Positions 1 to 8,643 of a stretch of 64,000 bases of DNA are shown here, piece after piece; within the stretch, counting starts at the first letter, position 1, and each line of letters begins with the position of its first letter. Origin of the DNA: Dyella sp. BiH032 (lineage in GTDB: Bacteria > Pseudomonadota > Gammaproteobacteria > Xanthomonadales > Rhodanobacteraceae); the NCBI RefSeq assembly GCF_031954525.1, contig NZ_CP134867.1, forward strand, positions 3,410,001-3,474,000, written 5' to 3'. Below the pieces are notes generated by a model. That model did no database searches, was not told the origin of the DNA, and worked only from the letters and a program-made list of their open reading frames with translations. Both the position numbers and the translations under genes were made by a program.

Positions 1-801
1 GAACGTCACCACCGAGGTCTGCGCGAAGAACATGCCTTGCCGCGCCAGCAGGCTGCCGCCGCCGAACGCGAACGCCACCAGCGCGATGGGCGCGAGCCAG
101 AGGACGATACCGACCACCGCGATACGCATCGCGCGCGTGCCCGACGGCCGCACGTGGGCCAACCGCCCCTGCGCCAGCCACCGGTCGACCAGGTACGACG
201 AGCCGGCGTCGCCCTGCGCATCCGCGTTCGCAGGGAAGAACCGCGGCCACCACCAGCGCCCGGCGAAACCGAACAACCCCGCGGCCATGACGATCAGCGG
301 GAACGGCACGGCGAAGAAGCGGATCGCGACGAAGGCCACCGCCGCCACCGCCACCATCAACCCGTTCTTGAGCGCCTTCCGTCCGATGCGCAGCACGGCC
401 TCGACCACCACCGCCAGCACCGCCGCCTTCAACCCGAAGAACACCGCCGCCACCAGCGGCAGCTTGCCGAACAGCGCATACACCACGCTGAGCGCGAGCA
501 TGGTAAGCACCCCCGGCAAGACGAACAGCAACCCCGCCAACAGGCCGCCGATGGTCCGGTGCAGCAACCATCCCACATAAATCGCCAACTGCGTCGCCTC
601 CGGCCCCGGCAGCAACATGCAGTAGTTGAGCGCATGGAGAAAACGCGCATCGCTGATCCACCGCCGTTTCTCCACCAACTCCCTATGCATCACCGCGATC
701 TGCCCCGCGGGGCCACCGAAACTGAGCAGTCCGATCTTCGCCCAGACGCGAATGGCTTCGCGGAACGGGAGAGCGTCGGTGGGAGGCGGGGTGGGGTCCA
801 C
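1..801 (-). CDS. chrA: Chromate transporter ChrA (partial, 3' end outside window)
   Basis: Inner-membrane chromate transporter of the CHR family. The 267 visible residues start at a GTG (801) preceded by AAGGAT about ten bases upstream and read without a stop to the left edge. The family signature SFGGPAGQIAVMH lies near residue 29 and LLPGPEATQLA near residue 63, followed by several hydrophobic segments. Full-length proteins are about 400 residues, so roughly one third is missing. Family members export chromate or are of unknown anion specificity; no sulfate or chromate gene adjoins it here. Sense-strand codons are unusually rich in TTG and GGG. Confidence 0.85.
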   Translation of the reverse strand, partial: MDPTPPPTDALPFREAIRVWAKIGLLSFGGPAGQIAVMHRELVEKRRWISDARFLHALNYCMLLPGPEATQLAIYVGWLLHRTIGGLLAGLLFVLPGVLTMLALSVVYALFGKLPLVAAVFFGLKAAVLAVVVEAVLRIGRKALKNGLMVAVAAVAFVAIRFFAVPFPLIVMAAGLFGFAGRWWWPRFFPANADAQGDAGSSYLVDRWLAQGRLAHVRPSGTRAMRIAVVGIVLWLAPIALVAFAFGGGSLLARQGMFFAQTSVVTF

Positions 802-886
802 GTGGGGGATCCTTGGAGTGTCGGTGCACGATAGCGGATGTGCGTTGCAGGGGACTTTCGCTGATGGGGCAACAAGCTGCGGCGAG

Positions 887-1305
887 GCAAGCCCCCACCC
901 CTCATCCCGCCTTCTCCCTGGAGGGGAGAAGGAGAAGTGATGGACCGAGGCGAAAACCAAACAAGAGCGAGCGAAGCGACGCTCCGTAGCGCTCTTGATC
1001 TCCCGGGTTCCCTTCGCGGCGGTGAGGGCTGGACGATCAGGCCCGCGAAGCGGGGCGGGGACAGGGATGTCCCCGCCTTTTCGATCAGGGCAGGATGCCC
1101 TGTCGAAAAGCCCGGCCAGCCCTCAACGCACCCGGAGCAGCGAAGCTGCGGAGGGCGCCGCGCAGGGGGCCCTTCTTCTTGGTTACTTCCTCTTGGGCAA
1201 GCAAGAAGAAGTAACTCGCTCTCCGGCAGGAGAGCGAAACCCTCGCCCCGCACGGGGCGAGACCAGACTGGCGACCACCTCGCGATAACCGAGCCGTGTC
1301 GCCAC
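887..1305 (+). repeat. Mosaic hairpin repeat, copy A
   Basis: First of four copies of a composite element, in plus orientation. In order it carries a GGGGAGAAGGAGAAG box, a purine-rich stretch, a hairpin around GGGGACAGGGATGTCCCC, a palindrome reading TCGATCAGGGCA to TGCCCTGTCGA, a hairpin built on GGTTACTTC and GAAGTAAC, a stem CGCTCTCC-GGCA-GGAGAGCG, and a stem CTCGCCCC-GGGGCGAG. It separates the divergent chrA and acidic-protein genes. No plausible gene lies in 802-1428; the reading frames inside it are repeat translations. An additional short inverted repeat (ATTCCGGCCTGCGCTGGAAT) follows at 1307-1326. Confidence 0.85.
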
Positions 1306-1428
1306 TGAATTCCGGCCTGCGCTGGAATGACGAACAACAACCCACGCAGCAAACCGCGCCAGCAGCCACCCTTGCTAGCCCCCTCCCCCCCGTGCAAGCT
1401 ATCCCGCTTCACCAACCCCGGAGCCCCC

Positions 1429-1713
1429 ATGTCGAACCTCGACAACATCATCCAGATCATGCCCGCCGCCGGCTGGGTCGCCGTCTACGACGAAGGCGGC
1501 GAAGAAAGCGCCCAGGCCATCGTCTGCTTCGCGCTGGTCGAATCCGAAGCCGGTGGCACCCGCCGCCGCAGCGTGCGGCCGCTGTGCGCCGACGGCAAGG
1601 CCATCGTGCTGGCCGACGAGGCGCCGAACTTCCTGCGCGTGGAAGAGCTGGCGACCTTCGAGGAAGACGAAGAAGAGGATGAGGAAGACGAAGAGGAAGA
1701 AGACGAGGAGTAA
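1429..1713 (+). CDS. Small protein with polyacidic C-terminal tail
   Basis: A 94-residue protein of unknown function. Residues 1-70 look like a small folded domain (MSNLDNIIQIMPAAGW...), while residues 72-94 are almost entirely Glu and Asp. I place the start at ATG 1429 because the frame upstream of it is low-complexity repeat-flank sequence. Acidic tails of this kind can bind metals or basic proteins, but nothing in the sequence decides this. It is convergent with the MocR gene downstream. I do not recognise the family beyond its resemblance to small conserved Xanthomonadales proteins. Confidence 0.7.
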   Translation: MSNLDNIIQIMPAAGWVAVYDEGGEESAQAIVCFALVESEAGGTRRRSVRPLCADGKAIVLADEAPNFLRVEELATFEEDEEEDEEDEEEEDEE

Positions 1714-1727
1714 GCCTCCCTTCCCTC

Positions 1728-1749
1728 GCGCGCCGGTCTCCCGGCGCGC
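1728..1749. terminator. GC hairpin between convergent genes
   Basis: A perfect 9-bp stem (GCGCGCCGG / CCGGCGCGC) with a TCTC loop lies between the convergent stops at 1713 and 1760. It has no T-run on either side, so it may stall rather than terminate polymerase. A second perfect inverted repeat of 11 bp (AGGCCAGCTGG, 1762-1772, and its complement, 1780-1790) lies inside the last codons of the neighbouring regulator. Confidence 0.4.
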
Positions 1750-1759
1750 TACGTCCCGC

Positions 1760-3166
1760 TCAGGCCAGCTGGCGTGCAGCCAGCTGGCCTAGTCGTTTCA
1801 GGGCCTGGTCCAGGCGCGGACTCCACGGCAGGCCGCAGCTCAATCGCAGGCAGTCGGCGTAATCGCCGCGCGAAGAAAACAACACCCCCGGCGACGTGCC
1901 GATGCCCTGCGCGAGCGCCGCCTCGAACAAGGCATAACCCTCGCCGCCCTCCGGCAACTGCAGCCACAGCGACAGGCCACCCCGCGGCTCGCTCGCGCGC
2001 GTGCCCGCGGGCCAGTGCCGGGCGATGGCTTCGTGCAGGCGCTGCGCGTTGTCGGCCAGGGTCCGGCGCAAGCGCCGCAAGTGGCGTTCCAGGTCGTGCT
2101 TCTGCAGGTACTCGGCCATCGCCAGCTGCGGCAGGCTGGCGCTGCCCACGGTCGAGAAATACTTCGCGCGCACCAGCGCGTCGGTCCATGCGCCGCCGGC
2201 GAGCCAGCCCAGGCGCAGGCCCGGCGACAGCGTCTTGGAGAACGAACCGCAACTGATCACCGCCCCCTGGGTGTCCCAGCGGCACAGCGGCGACGGGCGC
2301 TCGCCCGACCAGGCGAGGTCGCCATAGATGTCGTCCTCGATCACCACCGTGCCGTGTCGAGTGCAGCTGGCGAGCAGCGCCTGCTTCGCCGCGTCGTCGG
2401 TGAGGCTGCCCAGCGGATTGTTGAAGTTCGGCACCAGCACCGCGGCGCGCACGCGATGCTGTTGTAATAGCTGGTCCAGACGCGGAACGTCGATGCCGCG
2501 TCCCGGCAGGTTGGGCACTTCCAGCACCTTCAACCGCAGCGCCGCCACCGCCTGCAGAATGCCGTGATAACTGGGCGTCTCGACCATCACCACGTCTCCC
2601 GGCGCGGTCAGTGCGCGCAGCGCGAGCGTGATGCCTTCCATCGCGCCGGCGGTAATCACGATCTCGTCGGGCGACACCGCGGCGCCCAGTTGCGCGTAGC
2701 GTCGCGCGATCTGCCGGCGCAGCGCGGGCAGGCCCTGCGGCGGCGAGTAATCGAGGGCCGCCGCGGGCTGGTGGCGCAGGCTGCGGGCGAGTGCGGCGGT
2801 GAGCGCGGCCTGTGGCAGCAGCGCGGGCGCGGGTGTGGCGCTGTGTAGCGGCAGGACGTCGCTGCGCGAAAGCATATCCAGCACGTTCTCCAGCGCCGGA
2901 TTGCTCACCGCGCCGGGAACTCGGCGCCGTGGCGGCCTGGCTACGGGCGGCGGCGGCACTGCGGCACGGACGTAATACCCGGAACGAGGTCGAGCCACCA
3001 CCAGCCCTTCGCGCTCCAGCTGGAAGCAGGCCTGCACTGCAGTGGCGGCGCTGACCCCGTGGCCATGCGCGAGCTGACGGATCGACGGCAGGCGCTCGCC
3101 CGCGCGCAGCCCGCCGCGCGCGATCTGCCCGCGCAGCTCGCCGGCGAGTTGTTCGTAGAGCAGCAT
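1760..3166 (-). CDS. MocR-family GntR/aminotransferase transcriptional regulator
   Basis: A 468-residue transcription factor fusing an N-terminal GntR winged helix (residues 1-70, with GVSAATAVQACFQLEREGL as the recognition region) to a fold-type I aminotransferase domain (about 110-460). The PLP-binding lysine is in SFSKTLSPGLRLGWL and the PLP-phosphate region is near AGAMEGITLALRAL. Family members sense PLP or a PLP adduct and often regulate a divergent gene. ATG 3166 fits the start of family domains; a longer upstream frame crosses the operator and the neighbour. It is divergent from a DMT exporter, the classical arrangement, which suggests it controls that exporter and itself. Confidence 0.9.
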   Translation of the reverse strand: MLLYEQLAGELRGQIARGGLRAGERLPSIRQLAHGHGVSAATAVQACFQLEREGLVVARPRSGYYVRAAVPPPPVARPPRRRVPGAVSNPALENVLDMLSRSDVLPLHSATPAPALLPQAALTAALARSLRHQPAAALDYSPPQGLPALRRQIARRYAQLGAAVSPDEIVITAGAMEGITLALRALTAPGDVVMVETPSYHGILQAVAALRLKVLEVPNLPGRGIDVPRLDQLLQQHRVRAAVLVPNFNNPLGSLTDDAAKQALLASCTRHGTVVIEDDIYGDLAWSGERPSPLCRWDTQGAVISCGSFSKTLSPGLRLGWLAGGAWTDALVRAKYFSTVGSASLPQLAMAEYLQKHDLERHLRRLRRTLADNAQRLHEAIARHWPAGTRASEPRGGLSLWLQLPEGGEGYALFEAALAQGIGTSPGVLFSSRGDYADCLRLSCGLPWSPRLDQALKRLGQLAARQLA

Positions 3167-3175
3167 GGCCGTCCC

Positions 3176-3217
3176 ATCTGTATTGGTCGATTTGCATCCT
3201 AACTGAATCTGTATTGC
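3176..3217. promoter_or_regulatory. Candidate MocR operator (two direct repeats)
   Basis: ATCTGTATTG occurs twice in the same orientation, at 3176-3185 and 3207-3216, with 31 bp between starts, about three helical turns. It lies in the 93-bp gap between the divergent regulator and transporter genes. Direct repeats with whole-turn spacing are known for GabR and PdxR type MocR dimers. The assignment is by position and repeat pattern. Confidence 0.65.
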
Positions 3218-3259
3218 CCGGCCCTGCCAGCCTACGCTGGTCATCCCGAGGAGAACGCC

Positions 3260-4168
3260 ATGACCCGCCTGCCCGGCCGCGACGATGCACGCGGCGCCCT
3301 GCTCCAGTTGCTGATCGCCGAACTGCTGATCGGCTCGGTCGGCGTTTTCGTGCACGAAAGCGGCCAGGATCCCGTCACCGCGGTGTTCTACCGCTGCCTG
3401 TTCGGCGGCCTGTTCCTGCTTGCACTGGGCCTCGCGCGCGGTTATCTGCACGGCATCTGGCAGGATCGCGCGCTGCTGCGCGGCGCAGTGCTCAGCGGCG
3501 TGCTGCTGGTGCTGAACTGGGTGGCGCTGTTCGCCGGCATGGCGCGTTCGTCGATCGGCGTGGCCACGCTGGTGTATCACTTCTTTCCCTTCGTGATGCT
3601 GATCCTTGCCGCGCTGCTGCAGGGCGAACGCACGCACCCGGCGGACCTGGGCTGGACGCTGCTCGGCTTCCTGGGCGTGGCCTGCTCCGCCAATCCCGGC
3701 AAGCTGTGGCACGACGCCGATACTTCCTACCTGATCGGCATCGGCCTGACCCTGCTGGGCGCGGTGCTGTGCGGCGCCTCGCTGCTGATGTCGCGGCGTG
3801 TCGGGCGCGAGCGGCCGTTCGCGCTGGTGATGATCCAGTGCTGGGTGGGCGTGCTGATGCTCGGCGGTTTTTCCAGCACGGACGTATTCCATGTCGGGAC
3901 GCACTGGCTATGGCTGTTCGGATTGGGAGTGATCCATAGCGGTATCGTGTATGTGCTGTTCTATTCGTCGTATCCGCGCTTGCCGGTGGTGACGATCGCG
4001 GTGGTGGCGTTTGTGTATCCGCTGGTGACGTTGTCGCTGGATTACCTGGTTTATGGGCATCGGTTGATGCCCGTGCAGTTGGTGGGGTTGGGGTTGATTG
4101 TGGTGGGGACGTTGGGGGTGAATTTGAAATGGAGGTTGGGGCGGGTGGGTGTTCGCGCTGGTGCGTGA
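3260..4168 (+). CDS. DMT-family (EamA) transporter
   Basis: A 302-residue inner-membrane protein with about ten hydrophobic helices arranged as two EamA repeats. YRCLFGGLFLLALGLARG and VYPLVTLSLDYLVYGHRL mark the repeated domain positions, and the latter carries the usual helix-9 region. DMT members export amino acids or small metabolites. The divergent MocR regulator points to an amine, amino acid or vitamin B6-related compound, but the substrate is not readable from sequence. Codon use drifts strongly toward TTG, GGG and GTG in the last 90 codons next to the following repeat. Confidence 0.88.
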   Translation: MTRLPGRDDARGALLQLLIAELLIGSVGVFVHESGQDPVTAVFYRCLFGGLFLLALGLARGYLHGIWQDRALLRGAVLSGVLLVLNWVALFAGMARSSIGVATLVYHFFPFVMLILAALLQGERTHPADLGWTLLGFLGVACSANPGKLWHDADTSYLIGIGLTLLGAVLCGASLLMSRRVGRERPFALVMIQCWVGVLMLGGFSSTDVFHVGTHWLWLFGLGVIHSGIVYVLFYSSYPRLPVVTIAVVAFVYPLVTLSLDYLVYGHRLMPVQLVGLGLIVVGTLGVNLKWRLGRVGVRAGA

Positions 4169-4295
4169 GTGGGTGCGCGTGGGATGTGGTTGGTTCGCTC
4201 CTCGACGGGTGTTGGTTTTGGGCTTCGCTCTACTGGGTTCGTTATGGGGGCGTAGCCGCGGCACGAAGCGCGAGGCACCGTAGGTTGCCTCACGG

Positions 4296-4705
4296 CCAGT
4301 CTGGTCTCGCCCCTCTGGGGCGAGGGTTTCGCTCTCCTGCCGGAGAGCGAGTTACTTCTTCTTTGCTTGCCCAATCCCCTCAAGGGGGACCTCGAGAAGA
4401 AGTAACCAAGAAGAAAGGGCACCCTGCGCGGCGCACTCCGGTGGCCTTCGCCACCTCCGGGTGCGTTGAGGGCTGACCGGGCTTTTCGACAGGGCATCCA
4501 TGCCCTGATCGAAAAGGCGGGGGCGTCCTGCCCCCGTCCCGCTTCGCGGGCCTGATCGTCCAGCCCTCACCGCCGCGAAGGGAACCCGGCAGATCAAGAG
4601 CGCTACGGAGCGTCGCTTCGCTCGCTCCTGTTTGGTTTTCGCCTCGGTCCATCACTTCTCCTTCTCCCCTCCGGGGAGAAGGCGGGATGAGGGGCGGGGG
4701 CTTGC
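4296..4705 (-). repeat. Mosaic hairpin repeat, copy B
   Basis: Inverted copy of the mosaic element, with the same order of parts as copy A when read on the minus strand. Differences include an inserted AATCCCCTCAAGGGG stretch inside the GTTACTTC hairpin, also present in copy D. It fills most of the 686-bp gap between the DMT transporter and the propeller protein. The remainder of the gap, 4169-4295 and 4706-4854, contains no gene: the left part is G/T-rich on the plus strand and the right part A/C-rich. Confidence 0.85.
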
Positions 4706-4779
4706 GAAAACGTCCCCTTCGCTCTTTCTTTAATCACCATCCCCCACCACTCCCTCCAACCGCCCACCCCTCATCCCCA

Positions 4780-4792
4780 ACCGCTCGTCACA
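4780..4792 (+). promoter_or_regulatory. 13-mer shared upstream of both propeller genes (site 1)
   Basis: ACCGCTCGTCACA lies 75 bp upstream of the first propeller-like gene. The identical 13-mer lies 88 bp upstream of the second propeller-like gene at 8556. With a LytTR-domain regulator encoded between the two, this is a candidate operator or shared promoter element. Confidence 0.4.
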
Positions 4793-4854
4793 CAACGCAC
4801 GACCGCCCACCTCCCCGCTCCTAGCCTCGCATCACTCCCCGACGAGGCTTTCCC

Positions 4855-6591
4855 ATGCGCCGCTTGTTGCCGTTCGCTCTTCTGCTCGCTTTCAGCGGCG
4901 CTGTCGTCGCCGCCAATGACCGTCCTTCGCCCACGCTGTTCGCTCCGGGGGTGATTTCGAGTGCGGGCGATGAAGGGCCCGCTGCATTCATGCCTGATGG
5001 GAAGACGGTGTACTTCTCGCGGGGCGTGGATGATCGCTACGCCATCCTGGAGTCGCGTCGCGAAGGGAATGGCTGGTCCTCGCCGAAGACGGCGCCGTTC
5101 TCGGGGCGTTGGCGCGATGCCGATGCGGCGATGGCGCCGGATGGTTCGTTTCTGGTGTTCGCGTCCAATCGCCCGGCCGACGGCAAGGGCGCGCCGCTCG
5201 ATGCGGTACGCGAAGGGCAGCGTTATCCGGGCAAGGGCATGAACCTGTGGCGGGTGGCGCGGCGTGGGGATGGCTGGGGGGAGCCGGAGCGGTTGCCGGA
5301 TGCGGTCAACACCTGTGCCTCGGTATTCGCGCCCAGTGTGGGAGCGGACGGCACGCTCTACTACATCGGTTGCGGCGCGGACGGGAAGCTTGCGCTGTTG
5401 CGATCGACACGGCGTGACGGCCGCTATCAAGCCGCTGAAACGGTTGCGCTGGGGACGGCGGACATGACCGTCCGCGACCCGGCGATCGCCCGCGACGGTT
5501 CGTTCATCGTGGCCAGCATCAAGCGTTCGAAGATGCAGTCGTATCGGTTGGCGATCGCCTTTGCCACGCCGGAAGGCTGGAGCATGCCGCAGGATCTCGG
5601 CGAGGTGGTCAATGCCGGCAGCCACGCGATGGGCGCGCAGCTGGGGGCGGACGGTCGCACGCTCTATTACCTCAGCGACCGCCGCGTTTCCGGCGAGACG
5701 GCGGACTGGAACAAGGAGGGGGACAACCTCTGGCAGGTCAGCCTGGAGCCGTGGCTGGACGTGCACGCGCGCGACGGCGCGCCGGTCGCCGGCCCTTGGG
5801 AACGCGCGGGCGATGCCTCTCCGGCGTTCGCTCCTGACGGACACTCCGTGGTGTTCGCGCGCGGCACCAGCCCGGCCGTGCGGCTTTACCAATCTACACG
5901 GAACGGCGACGGCTGGTCGCCCGCCCAGGCGCTGCCGTTCTCCACGCAATGGCAGGACATCGAGCCCGCCATGGCGCCGGACGGCTCGTCGCTGATCTTC
6001 ATTTCCAACCGGCCCGAGCAGGAAGGCGGCGCGGCGCTGGACGGCTTCTTCAACGGCCAGCGCTTCCCTGGACGCGGCGGCAACTTGTGGCAGGTGGCGC
6101 GCACGAAGGACGGATGGAGCGCGCCGCGGCGCCTGCCCTCGTCGCTCAATACCAATTCCTCCGTGTTCGCGCCCGCGCTGGCCGCGGACGGCACGCTGTA
6201 CTTCATGCGCACCGATCCGGATGCCGAGGGCAAGGGTGCGTTCCGGCTCTTCCGCAGCCGCTACGCCGGCGGGCAATACCAGGCGCCGCAACCGCTGCTC
6301 TTCAGCGATGGCGTGACCGGCGATTTCGATCCGGCGGTGGCGCCCGACCAGTCCTTCATCGTCTTCAGCTCGCAGCGCATGCCGTCCACGGCGGCCGGCA
6401 GCGAGCTGTTCATCGCCTTCGCGCGCGGCGATGGCTGGAGTGCACCGCAGCCGCTGGGCGTGGCCGGCATCGAGGCGCGGCTGTCGCCCGACCGTTCGAC
6501 GCTCTACTACAACGCCCCCGACCGCCGGGTGCACGCGTTCGCCCTGGCCGCGTGGCTGGCGAAGCACGCGCCGGTGGCGGCAACGCCGTAG
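4855..6591 (+). CDS. Secreted beta-propeller (PD40/TolB-like) protein with duplicated halves
   Basis: A 578-residue protein with a signal peptide (MRRLLPFALLLAFSGAVVAA) and repeated PD40-type blades of the form PAFAPDGHSVVFAR and PAMAPDGSSLIFISNRP. The N-terminal and C-terminal halves (about 25-310 and 315-578) align to each other across four blades, including the shared segments GMNLWRVARRGDGWGEP and GGNLWQVARTKDGWSAP, so the gene arose by internal duplication. It is predicted periplasmic or secreted; the ligand is unknown. GACGAGG precedes the ATG. A LytS/LytR-type pair and a paralogous propeller protein follow, suggesting regulation of or sensing through these proteins. Confidence 0.8.
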   Translation: MRRLLPFALLLAFSGAVVAANDRPSPTLFAPGVISSAGDEGPAAFMPDGKTVYFSRGVDDRYAILESRREGNGWSSPKTAPFSGRWRDADAAMAPDGSFLVFASNRPADGKGAPLDAVREGQRYPGKGMNLWRVARRGDGWGEPERLPDAVNTCASVFAPSVGADGTLYYIGCGADGKLALLRSTRRDGRYQAAETVALGTADMTVRDPAIARDGSFIVASIKRSKMQSYRLAIAFATPEGWSMPQDLGEVVNAGSHAMGAQLGADGRTLYYLSDRRVSGETADWNKEGDNLWQVSLEPWLDVHARDGAPVAGPWERAGDASPAFAPDGHSVVFARGTSPAVRLYQSTRNGDGWSPAQALPFSTQWQDIEPAMAPDGSSLIFISNRPEQEGGAALDGFFNGQRFPGRGGNLWQVARTKDGWSAPRRLPSSLNTNSSVFAPALAADGTLYFMRTDPDAEGKGAFRLFRSRYAGGQYQAPQPLLFSDGVTGDFDPAVAPDQSFIVFSSQRMPSTAAGSELFIAFARGDGWSAPQPLGVAGIEARLSPDRSTLYYNAPDRRVHAFALAAWLAKHAPVAATP

Positions 6592-6671
6592 GCCGTGCGG
6601 CACTACCGGCCGGGCCGGCGACCGCCGCACACTGCGCGGGTGCCGGCCCCGCCCCTGCCGATGAGGTATCC

Positions 6672-7760
6672 GTGTCCGTCCGTGTGAGTCCGCGCCGCAT
6701 GGCGATCCAGTTCGGCCTGTGGACCCTGCTGGCCGCGTCCTACACGCTGAGCGGCGGCCTGTCGCAGATAAGCGAGGGCCAGGCGCCGAACTGGTGGCGG
6801 GTCGGCGTGTGGAATGCCAGCGACTTCTACCTGTGGATGCTGCTGGTGCCGCTGGTCGCCTGGCTGGGCCGCCAGGCCGCGGACGGCGGCTGGAAGCGCT
6901 TCGCCGCGGTGCACGTGCCCGCGGGGCTGGCGGTGGCGCTGCTCCAGCTGTTGGCCCACCTGGCGATCTTCTGGAACGTGTGCGGCCCCGGCCGTGCGCC
7001 GGTGAGCAGCTTCGGCGGCTTTCTGCGTATGCAGTTCGCCTACAGCTATCACTTCGCCCTGCTGCTGTACTGGGTGATCCTGGTGGTGCTGCGCGGGATC
7101 GAATCGCAGCGCCGCCTGCGCGACGAACGCCTGCGCAGCACGCAGCTGGAGTCTCAACTGGCGCATGCGCAACTGCGCACGCTGCGCGTGCAGCTGCAGC
7201 CGCACTTCCTGTTCAACACGCTCAACGCGATCTCCGCGCTGGCGCTGGCCGATCCGCACCAGGCGCGCCTGATGATCTCCCGCCTCAGCGACCTGCTGCG
7301 CCTGACGCTCGAAGAGCGCCACGCACTGGAAGTGCCGCTCTCGCAAGAGTTGGAGTTGCTGCGCTGCTACCTGGACATCCAGCAGGTGCGCTTCCAGGAC
7401 CGCCTCAGCACGCAGGTGGACGTGGACGCCGATACCGTGCGCGCGGCCGTGCCCAGCATGATCCTGCAGCCGCTGGTGGAGAACGCGCTGCGCCACGGCC
7501 TGCTCGACAAGCCCGAGCCGGGTCGGCTGCAGATCGTCAGCCGGCGCGAAGGCGCACAGCTGTACCTGCGCGTGGACGACGACGGCCTGGGCCTGCCCGA
7601 GGGCATGGCCGAGGGCCTGGGCCTGGGCAATACGCGCGCGCGGCTGAAAGTGCTGTTCGGCGACGCCGCCAGCGTGGCGCTCGCGCGCCGGGCGGAGGGC
7701 GGCACGCGCGTCGAGCTGCGTTTCCCGTTCCGTGAATACACGGCGGAGCATGCGGCATGA
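6672..7760 (+). CDS. LytS/AlgZ-type sensor histidine kinase (His_kinase family)
   Basis: A 362-residue inner-membrane kinase. Four hydrophobic segments occupy residues 10-145; a linker helix and a His_kinase domain follow, with phosphoacceptor H178 in LQPHFLFNTLNAISALALA and an ATPase domain with N-box PLVENALRHGL and glycine motif GLGLGNTRARL. GTG 6672 is chosen as start because GAGG lies five bases upstream; ATG 6699 is a possible alternative. The stop overlaps the regulator start by ATGA, so the pair is translationally coupled. Families of this type signal to LytTR regulators. Confidence 0.9.
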   Translation: MSVRVSPRRMAIQFGLWTLLAASYTLSGGLSQISEGQAPNWWRVGVWNASDFYLWMLLVPLVAWLGRQAADGGWKRFAAVHVPAGLAVALLQLLAHLAIFWNVCGPGRAPVSSFGGFLRMQFAYSYHFALLLYWVILVVLRGIESQRRLRDERLRSTQLESQLAHAQLRTLRVQLQPHFLFNTLNAISALALADPHQARLMISRLSDLLRLTLEERHALEVPLSQELELLRCYLDIQQVRFQDRLSTQVDVDADTVRAAVPSMILQPLVENALRHGLLDKPEPGRLQIVSRREGAQLYLRVDDDGLGLPEGMAEGLGLGNTRARLKVLFGDAASVALARRAEGGTRVELRFPFREYTAEHAA

Positions 7761-8518
7761 GCGTTCCGCCGATCCGCACCCTGCTGGTGGACGACGAAGT
7801 GCTGGCGCGGCTCGCCCTGCGCCAGGCGCTGGCCGCGCACCCGGACATCCAGATCGTGGGCGAATGCGGCAACGCGCACGAGGCGCTGCAGGCGATCGCC
7901 GCGCTGGAGCCGGCGCTGGTGTTCCTGGACATCCGCATGCCCGGCATGGACGGCTTCAAGCTGCTGCACAAACTCAAGCCGGAGACGCTGCCGATGGTGG
8001 TGTTCGCCACGGCTTACGGCCAGCATGCGCTGCGCGCCTTCGATGCCGATGCGGTCGATTACGTGCTCAAGCCGATCGATCAGGCACGCTTCGACCAGGC
8101 CGTGGCACGCGTACGCCGGCTGTGGGCAGGCCTGCACGTCGCGGTGGCGCCGGCCGGCACGGCCGCCCCGGCGCCACCGCCCGCGCATGCCCAGCGCATC
8201 AGCGTGCGCGTCGGCGAGAGCATGCGCATCGTCGCCACTGAAGACATCGACTGGATCCGTGCGGACGGCAACTACGTGCACATCCACGTCGCCGGGGCGC
8301 GCTATCTCCATCGCGAAACGCTTAGCCATCTACTTGAAACGCTCGATCCCCAGCGTTTCTTGCGCATCCATCGCGGCACGCTGGTAAACGTGGACCGTAT
8401 CCGCGAGATCCATCCGCTTTTCCAGGGCAATGCCGAGGTCGTGCTGCGCGATGGCACGCGCCTGGCCCTGAGCCGGCGCTTCCGCGCGCAGGCACGACAG
8501 GCGCTGGGCATGAGCTGA
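7757..8518 (+). CDS. LytTR-family response regulator
   Basis: A 253-residue regulator with an N-terminal receiver domain (residues 6-120; phospho-acceptor D58 in LVFLDIRMPGMDG; conserved K in YVLKPID) and a C-terminal LytTR DNA-binding domain (about 148-250; IDWIRADGNYVHIHV, FLRIHRGTLVNVDRI, LALSRRFR). A Pro/Ala-rich linker joins them. It is the cognate partner of the overlapping kinase gene. LytTR proteins bind short direct repeats; the 13-mer shared by the two flanking propeller genes is a candidate target. Confidence 0.92.
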   Translation: MSVPPIRTLLVDDEVLARLALRQALAAHPDIQIVGECGNAHEALQAIAALEPALVFLDIRMPGMDGFKLLHKLKPETLPMVVFATAYGQHALRAFDADAVDYVLKPIDQARFDQAVARVRRLWAGLHVAVAPAGTAAPAPPPAHAQRISVRVGESMRIVATEDIDWIRADGNYVHIHVAGARYLHRETLSHLLETLDPQRFLRIHRGTLVNVDRIREIHPLFQGNAEVVLRDGTRLALSRRFRAQARQALGMS

Positions 8519-8555
8519 GCGACGGCGGATCGGCGCCGCCTGTCCCGCCGCGGCG

Positions 8556-8568
8556 ACCGCTCGTCACA
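8556..8568 (+). promoter_or_regulatory. 13-mer shared upstream of both propeller genes (site 2)
   Basis: ACCGCTCGTCACA, identical to the site at 4780, lies 88 bp upstream of the second propeller gene and just after the regulator stop. The sequences beyond the 13-mer differ, which argues against simple retention from a long duplicated upstream region. Confidence 0.4.
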
Positions 8569-8643
8569 GACCTGGCGCGCCGCCAGGCGCGTGCGCGCAT
8601 CGTGGACGCAGGCCGTTCCGGCCTGTCCATCCACGGAGTCGAC

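Noticed and set aside
4051..4655. Open frames with Ser/Arg/Pro-rich peptides inside the mosaic repeats
   Set aside because: They recur in all four repeat copies on both strands and are translations of the hairpin modules.
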